Shown here: positions 1 through 6,558 of the stretch, in pieces
Position numbering within the stretch: position 1 is the first letter of the stretch
How the letters are laid out: each line of letters begins with the position of its first letter
From: a virus
Reading direction: 5' to 3' (one strand)
Virus record (IMG/VR): IMGVR_UViG_3300008107_000017
Coordinates: 1 to 64,000 of that record
Length of the DNA stretch: 64,000 nucleotides
Notes under the pieces: generated by a model
The model's database searches: none
What the model saw: only the letters and a program-made list of their open reading frames with translations
What the model was told of the DNA's origin: nothing
Program-made: the position numbers and the translations under genes

Positions 1-1
1 A

Positions 2-1900
2 ACTGGAGCAAATGGCTTCCAAGGTTTCCAAGGTAGTACAGGTGGCGTAGGTAGAACTGGGGTTGATGGATTCCAAGGTGGAACTGGTCCTACTGGTGCA
101 CAAGGTCGTCAAGGTTCAACTGGAGCAACTGGAGCAACTGGAGCAAATGGTAATCAAGGATCTACTGGTGCAACTGGTGCAACCGGAAGCGGCGGTTTAA
201 CTGGTTTCCAAGGTGGAACTGGTGCAACTGGTGCAAATGGAGCAAACGGTTTCCAAGGTGGAACAGGTGCTACTGGTTCAGGCGGTCAAACTGGTTTCCA
301 AGGTGGAACAGGTGCTACTGGAGCAAATGGCCAAGGTGGATTCCAAGGAAGTACAGGAAATACAGGCCAAGGTGGTTTCCAAGGTGGAACAGGTGCTACT
401 GGTTCAGGTGGTCAAACTGGTTTCCAAGGAAGTACTGGAGCAACTGGTTCAGGTGGATTCCAAGGTTTCCAAGGTAGTACAGGTGGCGTAGGTAGAACTG
501 GGGTTGATGGATTCCAAGGTGGAACTGGTCCTACTGGTGCAAATGGTCACCAAGGAAGTACTGGAGCAACTGGTTCAGGTGGTCAAACTGGTTTCCAAGG
601 TGGAACTGGTCCTACTGGATCAGGTGGTAACCAAGGATTCCAAGGTGCTACTGGTGGACCTGGTGAACAAGGGAGAATGGGTGCAACTGGAGCAACAGGA
701 TTCCAAGGGTTAACTGGTTTCCAAGGTGGAACTGGTCCTACTGGATCAGGTGGTAACCAAGGATTCCAAGGTGCTACTGGTGGTTTAGGTAGAACTGGTG
801 TTGATGGTTTCCAAGGTGGAACTGGTGCAACTGGTGCAAATGGAGCAAATGGTAATCAAGGATCTACTGGCGCAACCGGTCCTCAAGGTGGCCCTGGAAG
901 CGGTGGTTTAACTGGTTTCCAAGGGGCGACTGGCGGAGGCGGACCTACAGGGTATCAAGGTTCTACTGGTCCTACTGGTGGCGGTGGGGTAACTGGATTC
1001 CAAGGAAGTACAGGAGGTAATGGTCCTGGTGGATTCCAAGGAGGTACTGGTCCTACTGGTGCAGGTGGTGCACAAGGACGTTCAGGGGCAACTGGTGCAA
1101 CTGGAGCAACTGGAGCAAATGGTAATCAAGGATCTACTGGCGCAACCGGTGCTACTGGTTCAGGTGGTTTAACTGGTTTCCAAGGTTCAACTGGTTCAAA
1201 CGGTCCTCAAGGATGGCAAGGTGCTACAGGTTTAAGTGGCTCTGGTGGTTTCCAAGGTGGAACTGGTCCTACTGGTGGTCCTGGCTCGGCTGGTTTCCAA
1301 GGAGCAACTGGAAGCGGTGGTCCTACTGGTCGCCAAGGAGCAACTGGAGCAACCGGCTCAAATGGTGCAAATGGTTTCCAAGGAAGTACTGGATCTACTG
1401 GCCCTCAAGGCGGACCTGGAAGTGGTGGCCTAACTGGTTACCAAGGAAGTACAGGAGGTAATGGTCCTGGTGGATTCCAAGGTGCAACTGGTGGCGGTGG
1501 TGCCGGTGGTTTCCAGGGTGGAACTGGTCCTACTGGTGGTCCTGGCTCAGCTGGTTTCCAAGGTGCAACTGGAAGCGGTGGCCCAACTGGTCGTCAAGGT
1601 GCAACTGGAGCAACCGGTTCAAATGGGGCGAACGGTTTCCAAGGTACTACTGGAATTCCAGGACCTACTGGGTATCAAGGTTCTACTGGAAGCGGTGGCC
1701 CTACAGGGTATCAAGGTTCTACTGGTCCTCAAGGTGGACCTGGTAGTGCTGGTTTCCAAGGTCCTCAGGGTGGACCTGGTTCAGGTGGTCCTCAAGGTTT
1801 CCGTGGTGCAACTGGATCAAACGGTCCTACTGGATTCCAAGGAAGCACTGGTCCTGCTGGCCCGCAAGGTCCTTCTGGTCCACAAGGCGCTGGTGGTGCA
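2..1900 (+). repeat. Collagen-coding tandem repeat region with long exact direct repeats
   Basis: The Gly-X-Y region is repetitive at DNA level as well as in protein. Bases 17-100 recur exactly at 458-541 (84 nt, 441 nt apart, a whole number of codons). A block of about 70 nt around 591-660 recurs 126 nt downstream. Smaller GGTTTCCAAGGTGGAACTGG-type blocks are scattered throughout. These are substrates for in-frame expansion or contraction by recombination. Confidence 0.85.
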
Positions 1901-2275
1901 GGATTTACATGTTCAGCTGCACCGGCAATCGCATCATTTGTTGGATTCTATACTGGGGTTCCAGATGATACGGGTTATACTGCATACGGTTGGATTCAGC
2001 TTAACTGCTCTGGTGGTCCTACCCTGTATGTACCTGCATGGGAAATATCTGATATGAGACTTAAAACAAATATTGAACAAGTTGGTATATCTTCAAGCGG
2101 AATTAACATTTATGAATTTGAATACATAGATCAAGTTGGAATGGAAGGTAGATATCAAGGTGTTATGGCTCAAGAACTAATTGGAACCAGATACGAAAAC
2201 GCTGTGGTAACAAGAGACGAGTACTATGCTGTAGACTACTCTAAGATTGATGTAGAGTTCAAAAAGTTATCCTAA
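2..2275 (+). CDS. Collagen-like tail fibre/adhesin with C-terminal S74-type chaperone domain (5' end outside window)
   Basis: The frame is open from base 2 with no stop, so the gene starts upstream of the window; the in-frame ATG at 677 is internal (a GRM triplet), not the start. About 630 residues are almost uninterrupted Gly-X-Y triplets, rich in GAT, GPT and GFQ, as in trimeric collagen-like phage fibres. A short globular part with two cysteines follows ([15 protein letters not shown]...LNCSGGPT). The last ~75 residues begin SDMRLKTNI and contain GVMAQEL, typical of the intramolecular chaperone/auto-processing domain (Peptidase S74) of tail fibres and endosialidases, which trimerises the fibre and is then cleaved off. 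This domain is short for the family. The protein is likely an exposed, host-contacting fibre; the receptor is unknown. Confidence 0.85.
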   Translation, partial: TGANGFQGFQGSTGGVGRTGVDGFQGGTGPTGAQGRQGSTGATGATGANGNQGSTGATGATGSGGLTGFQGGTGATGANGANGFQGGTGATGSGGQTGFQGGTGATGANGQGGFQGSTGNTGQGGFQGGTGATGSGGQTGFQGSTGATGSGGFQGFQGSTGGVGRTGVDGFQGGTGPTGANGHQGSTGATGSGGQTGFQGGTGPTGSGGNQGFQGATGGPGEQGRMGATGATGFQGLTGFQGGTGPTGSGGNQGFQGATGGLGRTGVDGFQGGTGATGANGANGNQGSTGATGPQGGPGSGGLTGFQGATGGGGPTGYQGSTGPTGGGGVTGFQGSTGGNGPGGFQGGTGPTGAGGAQGRSGATGATGATGANGNQGSTGATGATGSGGLTGFQGSTGSNGPQGWQGATGLSGSGGFQGGTGPTGGPGSAGFQGATGSGGPTGRQGATGATGSNGANGFQGSTGSTGPQGGPGSGGLTGYQGSTGGNGPGGFQGATGGGGAGGFQGGTGPTGGPGSAGFQGATGSGGPTGRQGATGATGSNGANGFQGTTGIPGPTGYQGSTGSGGPTGYQGSTGPQGGPGSAGFQGPQGGPGSGGPQGFRGATGSNGPTGFQGSTGPAGPQGPSGPQGAGGAGFTCSAAPAIASFVGFYTGVPDDTGYTAYGWIQLNCSGGPTLYVPAWEISDMRLKTNIEQVGISSSGINIYEFEYIDQVGMEGRYQGVMAQELIGTRYENAVVTRDEYYAVDYSKIDVEFKKLS

Positions 2276-2278
2276 CCA

Positions 2279-2482
2279 ATGAAAAGGGTATTTAGATTTA
2301 TATGGGCATTGACCAAATTCATCTTTATAGGTGATACAGTCAATGCTCATACTTATAATTTAAGACTAGAGAAATGTTACTCTTGTAAATATCTACTTGA
2401 TAATAAGTGTGGTGTATGCGGTTGTTACGTAAAGAAAAAAGCAAAATGGTCAACTGAAAGTTGTCCTAAAAATAAATGGTAA
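2279..2482 (+). CDS. Small cysteine-rich (zinc-ribbon-like) protein
   Basis: A 67-residue protein starting 4 nt after the fibre stop. The N-terminal third is basic and hydrophobic (MKRVFRFIWALTKFIFIG). The rest carries Cys residues in a CYSCKYL ... CGVCGC ... SCP arrangement, with basic residues between, suggesting a zinc-binding ribbon. Small proteins with this cysteine pattern are common beside tail fibre genes in T4-like phages. Function unknown; the tight spacing suggests co-transcription with the fibre gene. Confidence 0.6.
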   Translation: MKRVFRFIWALTKFIFIGDTVNAHTYNLRLEKCYSCKYLLDNKCGVCGCYVKKKAKWSTESCPKNKW

Positions 2483-2484
2483 TC

Positions 2485-2634
2485 ATGGGATGTGGATGTG
2501 GAACTAAACCTCGTGAAAATCCTAAAGGGTTTATTACTCAAGCAAAAGTAATTATTAGAAAAGCCTTAGAAGCGTCACAAAATACACAATTACAAGAAAA
2601 ACCTGTAACGGTGACTAAAATAAATAAAACATAA
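2485..2634 (+). CDS. Short hypothetical protein beginning MGCGCG
   Basis: A 49-residue frame with ATG two bases after the previous stop and TAA at 2632-2634. The N-terminus MGCGCGTKP has two closely spaced cysteines; the rest is basic and polar (KVIIRKALEASQNTQLQ). No homology recognised. It is supported by its tight packing between two other small genes on the same strand. Confidence 0.5.
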   Translation: MGCGCGTKPRENPKGFITQAKVIIRKALEASQNTQLQEKPVTVTKINKT

Positions 2635-2658
2635 GTTTTGAAAACGTGTACATCATTT

Positions 2659-2835
2659 ATGGATAAACCTTCTTGTTTGGATCAACTTAAGGATCTTGCT
2701 GAATCGCTCACCGATAGAGATGTGTCTATTAAAAAATGTATGAAGAAGGTTAATGAAGTTTTACATAATGAAGAACTAACATCCGATGAAATTGTTTCAA
2801 AACTAAAAGATATATGTAAAAACTATGGCAAATGA
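2659..2835 (+). CDS. Small hypothetical helical protein
   Basis: Fifty-eight residues from ATG 2659; an in-frame TTG at 2638 would add seven residues (MKTCTSF) and cannot be excluded. The sequence is charged and predicted mostly helical (LDQLKDLAESLTDRDVSIKKCMKKVNEVLHNEE). The end overlaps the next start by 11 nt, suggesting translational coupling to the membrane-anchored protein at 2825. No function recognised. Confidence 0.5.
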   Translation: MDKPSCLDQLKDLAESLTDRDVSIKKCMKKVNEVLHNEELTSDEIVSKLKDICKNYGK

Positions 2836-3154
2836 AAACCAAAATGGTTGGAATGAATACTCAAAGCTTGTAATAGCAGAGCTTGAGCGACTTAATGATG
2901 GTATCAATAGGTTAAATACTGAGATACAAGATCTTAAGAGAGAAATCACAGAGCTTAAGGCTAAGGAAGATTTCTCTAAAGAAGTGTGGAGATGGAAAAA
3001 GGAGGTTGATGAAATAACTTCACCCACACAACTTAAGGGAACTATTAAGGATGTTAATGAACTTAAAACATTTAAGACTCAAGCAATCACCGTTTGGCTG
3101 GTTGTTCAGATACTATTTGGTATGACTATTGCATTACTTAACTACTTTAAGTAA
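2825..3154 (+). CDS. Coiled-coil protein with C-terminal membrane anchor (possible lysis or membrane-associated protein)
   Basis: A 109-residue protein. Residues ~18-55 form a coiled coil (LERLNDGINRLNTEIQDLKR region). The last ~22 residues are a hydrophobic segment (ITVWLVVQILFGMTIALLNY) ending in FK. This N-coil/C-TM layout resembles small haemolysin XhlA-like phage proteins, some of which help holins, but sequence identity to them was not established. The gene closes a late run of small genes after the fibre and is followed by a terminator hairpin. Assignment to lysis is inference from layout and position. Confidence 0.5.
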   Translation: MANENQNGWNEYSKLVIAELERLNDGINRLNTEIQDLKREITELKAKEDFSKEVWRWKKEVDEITSPTQLKGTIKDVNELKTFKTQAITVWLVVQILFGMTIALLNYFK

Positions 3155-3178
3155 TCTCTTAAAAAATATTTTTTAGAA

Positions 3179-3210
3179 AAAGGTCTGGATTCTTTCAGAC
3201 CTTTCTAGTT
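3179..3210 (+). terminator. Intrinsic terminator after the fibre/small-gene run
   Basis: AAAGGTCTG (3179-3187) pairs perfectly with CAGACCTTT (3196-3204) around an 8-nt loop, followed by a short T-rich stretch. It ends the transcription unit 3' of the gene ending at 3154. Confidence 0.75.
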
Positions 3211-3215
3211 TTTGT

Positions 3216-3223
3216 TATATTTG
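3216..3223 (+). promoter_or_regulatory. Possible Bacteroidetes -7 element (TATATTTG)
   Basis: TATATTTG fits the Bacteroidetes -7 consensus TAnnTTTG and lies between the terminator and the ATG at 3242. I do not see a good TTG -33 element at the right distance, so the call is weak. Confidence 0.35.
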
Positions 3224-3241
3224 AATAAATAATTAAATAAA

Positions 3242-3574
3242 ATGGATAAAGATTGGCTAAATCACGACCCGGAAGATGGTTTTAATCCAGAAGATCATGG
3301 TATCGAAATGGATGAAATAGCGAAAATGTATGCAATGGAGGATATGAAAGAATCACAAAGAGAATGGGCCAGGGAACAGGCTGAAAAATTCTACAAGGAT
3401 TTCGAAGATCTTGATATCCCTGTGGCGGTATCCTCTATTAAGAAACTAATTAAGTCCAAGGAAGTAACGAAAGAACAGGTTATTACGATGTTGGATAATA
3501 TGATTCGTATTTTTCAGGATGATGAAGAATATGAAAGATGTCATGTTTGTTTACAAATTAAAAATAGTTTATGA
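3242..3574 (+). CDS. Acidic hypothetical protein sharing a C-terminal motif with the next gene
   Basis: A 110-residue acidic protein (DWLNHDPEDGFNPEDHGIEMDEI at the start). The last ~35 residues (KEVTKEQVITMLDN...DDEEYERCHVCLQIKN) match in pattern the end of the protein encoded at 3571: SKENFLEALE...EEFELCAKALKYIKQ. Both have an E-(Y/F)-E-x-C core, suggesting a shared small helical module. The two genes overlap by 4 nt (ATGA). No function recognised. Confidence 0.6.
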   Translation: MDKDWLNHDPEDGFNPEDHGIEMDEIAKMYAMEDMKESQREWAREQAEKFYKDFEDLDIPVAVSSIKKLIKSKEVTKEQVITMLDNMIRIFQDDEEYERCHVCLQIKNSL

Positions 3575-3855
3575 TAGAATTTCAAGCAACTAATTTTGAT
3601 GAACTGGATGAAGAAGCCAGACTTAGAGCAACTGAGGTTGCCGTAACTGTTGTAAATGCTGTTTGCCGAGGAATAGAAGAAGAGGTAGACGTTGTTTCAG
3701 TTGGCATAATTGAAAATTTAGAATTGGACTTAACAATATCTAAAGAAAATTTCCTTGAGGCTTTAGAATTAAATATCCAACGAGTAGAAGAAGCAGAAGA
3801 ATTTGAACTTTGTGCTAAAGCCCTTAAATACATCAAACAGCTTAAGGCAGAGTGA
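3571..3855 (+). CDS. Acidic hypothetical protein, partial paralogue of the preceding gene
   Basis: A 94-residue acidic protein (FDELDEEARLRATEVAVTVVNAV). Its C-terminal ~35 residues resemble the same region of the product of 3242-3574. The start overlaps the upstream stop by 4 nt, so the pair is probably translationally coupled. Function unknown. Confidence 0.6.
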   Translation: MIEFQATNFDELDEEARLRATEVAVTVVNAVCRGIEEEVDVVSVGIIENLELDLTISKENFLEALELNIQRVEEAEEFELCAKALKYIKQLKAE

Positions 3856-3860
3856 GTAGA

Positions 3861-3908
3861 ATGAGGGTAGTCGTACTTTCAGATTCTCACCGTATGTATT
3901 ATAATTAA
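3861..3908 (+). pseudogene. Possible remnant of a calcineurin-like phosphoesterase N-terminus
   Basis: A 15-codon frame reads MRVVVLSDSHRMYYN and then stops. MRVVVLSDSH is the usual start of YfcE/MJ0936-type metallophosphoesterases, whose first metal ligands are the D and H of SDSH. Nothing of the remainder is visible, and the HAD gene begins 20 nt later. This may be the stub of a replaced gene, or chance. Confidence 0.25.
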
Positions 3909-3927
3909 TTTAGTTAATCTCACTAGA

Positions 3928-4536
3928 ATGAAAGTTATATTTTTAGATAATGACGGTGTAATCTGTCTTGCCAATAACTGGGGCGGCCGTTATAAAAAGC
4001 AAAAGGAATGGGGAGGAAGAAAACTCTCTATGACCACTAAGGAAATGCCGGTTGAATACCGGTTTGATAATTTTGATAAGAAAGCTATTACTGTTCTAAA
4101 TAGTATCATTGAAGAAACTGGAGCAGAAATTGTGGTATCATCTGATTGGAGACTTCATGCATCCCTAGAAGAACTCGGAGATTACTATGAAGCACAAGGT
4201 ATCATTAAAAGACCTATTGCAACAACTGAGGTGTTTCATTATACCAACTGGCATGAAGATGGATTCCTACCAAGAGACGGTGATTTTCCTTGGACTAGGC
4301 AAAATGATTTAGAACAAACTAGACACTTTGAAATTCTTCGTTGGTTAAGAGATCACTCTGAAGTAACTCACTGGGTTGCTGTAGATGACCTGGATATGGG
4401 TAGGAGAACCATTGATTGGAGAGGAGAAGTTGAAAGATCATGGGGATTGGAAAACTTTGTACTTACTCCTAGTAGCAGAGAAGGAATTAAACAAAGCGGC
4501 GTAAAGGAAAAAATCTTATCATTTCTTAAACAATAA
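3928..4536 (+). CDS. HAD-like hydrolase of the RNA-repair-associated (Swiss Army Knife) type
   Basis: A 202-residue protein with FLDNDGV at residues 4-10 (HAD motif I, D-x-D nucleophile), VVSSDWR at ~68-74 (motif II region) and WVAVDDLDMG near ~150 (motif IV acidic pair). The WR after the motif II serine and the short single-domain length resemble the HAD domain found in 'Swiss Army Knife' RNA repair proteins and in many phages. It may act as a nucleic-acid end phosphatase; substrate unknown. It directly precedes the Ro60-like gene, which is notable because both families are linked to RNA handling. Confidence 0.65.
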   Translation: MKVIFLDNDGVICLANNWGGRYKKQKEWGGRKLSMTTKEMPVEYRFDNFDKKAITVLNSIIEETGAEIVVSSDWRLHASLEELGDYYEAQGIIKRPIATTEVFHYTNWHEDGFLPRDGDFPWTRQNDLEQTRHFEILRWLRDHSEVTHWVAVDDLDMGRRTIDWRGEVERSWGLENFVLTPSSREGIKQSGVKEKILSFLKQ

Positions 4537-4544
4537 CGAAACAT

Positions 4545-4556
4545 TCAATATAAATA
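4545..4556 (+). promoter_or_regulatory. TCAATATAAATA element upstream of the TROVE/vWA gene
   Basis: The 12-mer contains TATAAATA, the T4 late -10 sequence. It sits 24 nt before the ATG at 4581, and the same 12-mer stands at 6028-6039 before the candidate Y-like RNA. Confidence 0.5.
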
Positions 4557-4580
4557 GAAACTGATTTTAATTTGGCAATT

Positions 4581-6020
4581 ATGAAACTTACTGAGGCATT
4601 AAAAATGGCAGGAGCTGTTACTGAAAATGGAATGGCCACTAATACAACTTCATTGAATTACAATGTTGATTTGTTTTTCAAAGGCGGTGCAATGAGAGCA
4701 GCTGAAGAGGCTGATATTATCGCATTGGTATCAAAGGCATGGAATGAAGATCAAACCACATGTCTTCGTAACCTATTTTGGATCCGTGATGTTCGCGGTG
4801 GAGCCGGAGAACGTCGTTTCTTCCGTATTGCTATTAAGTATCTTGCTGATGTTGATCCACAAGGTATGGCCAATGTAATTGGGTTTATTCCTGAATATGG
4901 TCGCTGGGATGATCTTCTAATATTTGAAGGTACTTCATCTGAGGAATATGCAATGTCACTTATTGATAAGGCTCTTACTGATGGTAATGGCCTATGTGCA
5001 AAATGGATGCCTCGTAAAGGAACCTTTGCCTCTAAGCTGAAAGGCTTTATGGGATTGAGTCCTAAAGGTTACCGTAAGAAGTTGGTGGAACTTACTAAGG
5101 TAGTTGAAACACAAATGTGTGCCAATGTGTGGGAGAACATTAACTATGAACATGTACCTTCTTTGGCAATGTCACGTTATGGCAAAAGCTTTAAGAAACA
5201 TACACCTGAAAAATTCTCTTCTTATATTGAAAGCCTTAAGAAAGGTGAAGCTAAGATTAATGCTGCTGCAGTATATCCTTATGATATTACCAAATCTCTT
5301 AACACTAATGATGCAGCACAAGAACAGTGGAAAGCTCTTCCTAATTACCTAGAAGGTAACACTGAAAGAATCTTGCCGTTAGTCGACGTATCTGGTTCAA
5401 TGAGTACTTCATGTGGAGGTAATCTTACCTGTATGGATGTCGCGATATCTTTAGGATTGTATATCAGTGAGAGAAATGAAGGCCCATTCAAGGATCATTT
5501 TATTACTTTCTCTAATAGTCCTAAACTGCAACATTTAACAGGTGATCTAAAAAGCAGATTCGACCAATTAGCTCATGCTGATTGGGGTATGAATACAAAC
5601 CTACAGGCTGTTTATCAATTGATCTTGAATCAGGCCAAGAGACATTCAATTCCACAGGATGAAATGCCTACTCAAATTTTGATTCTATCAGATATGGAAT
5701 TTGATCAGGCTACTGATGCAAGAGGTGGTTGGACAAGAGAAGAGAATATTTCTGTATGGAATCAAACTGCACAGGAAATGGTTCGTCAAATGTTCCATGA
5801 TGCCGGATATGAAATGCCTAATATCATCTATTGGAATATTCAATCTCGTGGTGAAAATGTTCCGGTTAGATTCGATGAACAAGGTACTGCACTCATTAGT
5901 GGATTTTCACCTTCTATTATGACATCACTTTTAGGTGGAGCAGAAATGACTCCGGTATCTATTATGATGGAAACCCTTAATAAGGAGAGATACCAACAAA
6001 TTAAATATGAAACTAATTAA
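4581..6020 (+). CDS. TROVE/vWA-domain RNA-binding protein (Ro60/Rsr-like, DUF2828-like)
   Basis: A 479-residue protein. ATG 4581 is chosen over the in-frame TTG at 4572. Residues ~25-120 carry LRNLFWIRDVRGGAGER and IPEYGRWDDLL, the hallmark of the TROVE/DUF2828 HEAT-repeat module. From residue ~265 there is a von Willebrand A domain with a complete MIDAS: DVSGSMS (~268), a Thr in WGMNTNLQA and the Asp of ILSDMEFD. Ro60 family proteins are rings that bind misfolded RNAs and small Y RNAs; bacterial Rsr works with PNPase and RNases. A candidate small RNA lies immediately downstream. RNA binding is inferred from family membership. A DUF2828-type protein of unrelated role is the alternative. Confidence 0.75.
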   Translation: MKLTEALKMAGAVTENGMATNTTSLNYNVDLFFKGGAMRAAEEADIIALVSKAWNEDQTTCLRNLFWIRDVRGGAGERRFFRIAIKYLADVDPQGMANVIGFIPEYGRWDDLLIFEGTSSEEYAMSLIDKALTDGNGLCAKWMPRKGTFASKLKGFMGLSPKGYRKKLVELTKVVETQMCANVWENINYEHVPSLAMSRYGKSFKKHTPEKFSSYIESLKKGEAKINAAAVYPYDITKSLNTNDAAQEQWKALPNYLEGNTERILPLVDVSGSMSTSCGGNLTCMDVAISLGLYISERNEGPFKDHFITFSNSPKLQHLTGDLKSRFDQLAHADWGMNTNLQAVYQLILNQAKRHSIPQDEMPTQILILSDMEFDQATDARGGWTREENISVWNQTAQEMVRQMFHDAGYEMPNIIYWNIQSRGENVPVRFDEQGTALISGFSPSIMTSLLGGAEMTPVSIMMETLNKERYQQIKYETN

Positions 6021-6027
6021 CAGTTAG

Positions 6028-6039
6028 TCAATATAAATA
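6028..6039 (+). promoter_or_regulatory. TCAATATAAATA element upstream of the candidate small RNA
   Basis: This 12-mer is identical to 4545-4556. If TATAAATA (6032-6039) is the -10, transcription would begin about 6044-6046, exactly at the GG that opens the paired stem. Confidence 0.5.
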
Positions 6040-6043
6040 ATAA

Positions 6044-6110
6044 GGATAACTTCCGCAAATTTTTATACTACATACAATTATCAATAGTTCGAAAAGTTAT
6101 CCTGTTTTTT
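6044..6110 (+). ncRNA. Candidate Y-like small RNA next to the Ro60-like gene
   Basis: GGATAACTT (6044-6052) pairs perfectly with AAGTTATCC (6094-6102). This closes a 41-nt AU-rich internal region, and TGTTTTTT follows directly. The predicted 67-nt transcript would thus have its two ends paired and a 3' U run, the general shape of Y RNAs, and lies 23 nt after the stop of the TROVE/vWA gene. I do not see the conserved Ro60-binding bulged helix with certainty. A simple long-loop terminator for the upstream gene is the main alternative. Confidence 0.45.
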
Positions 6111-6124
6111 GAAATTATGGATCG

Positions 6125-6395
6125 ATACAGCAAATGTATAAACTATAAATTCAACTATGCAGAGCAGTAAATAACTTAGGTTATTACTGCAGAACCAGGG
6201 AAGCAACAGTCTGGTTTGGAATCAAAAAACGTGTGCCGTCAACTTCTCATTGTAGGTGAAGAAACATGAGACCAGCCGAAGTACAGTAGGCCGTCAAAGT
6301 AGAAGCCAAAGACGCAAAAAGAGATATAGCTGCCGAGCTGAATAATACGAACACGATCCTGTATGGGTAGCTTCTAACCGAGGCTACCCTTTTTT
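6125..6395 (+). ncRNA. Candidate structured non-coding RNA with intrinsic terminator
   Basis: No reading frame covers this stretch. It holds successive hairpins: ATACA-GCAAA-TGTAT (6125-6139); GCAGTAAATAAC with GTTATTACTGC (6164-6191, one bulge); AACCAG with CTGGTT (~6193-6217); TCTCAT with ATGAGA (~6245-6271); and AGCT-GCCG-AGCT (~6328-6339). It ends in a strong GGGTAGC/GCTACCC terminator. The octamer GCCGTCAA occurs twice (near 6235 and 6291). CCAGCCGAAGTACAGTAG (~6273-6290) faintly recalls the GGUCCGAAG helix strand of Y RNAs. Likely a 240-nt RNA starting near 6157 after TATAAACTATAAA. It does not look like a tRNA, tmRNA or RNase P RNA. Confidence 0.45.
6365..6395 (+). terminator. Intrinsic terminator of the candidate ncRNA
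   Basis: GGGTAGC (6365-6371) pairs with GCTACCC (6383-6389) and is followed by six T residues (6390-6395). No coding sequence ends nearby, so it must terminate a non-coding transcript or a read-through from upstream. Confidence 0.75.
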
Positions 6396-6429
6396 ATGTA
6401 AAGTAGAAACCTTACAATCTGTAAAGTGC

Positions 6430-6454
6430 CTAAACATGTTTAGTTGTTAACAAC
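6430..6454. promoter_or_regulatory. Two abutting perfect palindromes (operator- or origin-like)
   Basis: CTAAACATGTTTAG (6430-6443) and GTTGTTAACAAC (6443-6454) are each perfect inverted repeats sharing one base. They lie in the non-coding DNA between the RNA terminator and the sigma factor gene, followed by GTTAATAAC and a T-run. They could bind a dimeric regulator. The remaining bases to 6558 are AT-rich and hold a weak TATATTTA (6530-6537) possible -7 element for the sigma gene. Confidence 0.4.
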
Positions 6455-6558
6455 CAGATTGTTAATAACTTTTTTCTCTCTGGAGTGAAAAAAGTCTATG
6501 AAAAATTTTTTTTTCCCAATTTTTTGTATTATATTTATATAAATTAAAAAACGGAAAT

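Noticed and set aside
213-713. Val/Lys/Gln-rich frames overlapping the collagen region (also 1236-1433 and 1461-2057)
   Set aside because: They are shadow frames of the repetitive GGT/CAA/ACT codons; composition is periodic and has no protein-like features.
30-1900. CRISPR array or satellite in the repetitive first 1.9 kb
   Set aside because: Repeats are of codon-multiple length within one long reading frame and there are no unique spacers of constant size.
677-2275. Start of the collagen-like gene at ATG 677
   Set aside because: The Gly-X-Y pattern continues unbroken in the same frame back to base 2, so 677 is an internal methionine.
6044-6395. tRNA, tmRNA or group I intron in the long gap
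   Set aside because: No cloverleaf with a T-loop, no tmRNA tag frame and no CCA end; the GATATAGC segment near 6322 resembles an intron S element, but no matching R element or flanking exons were found.
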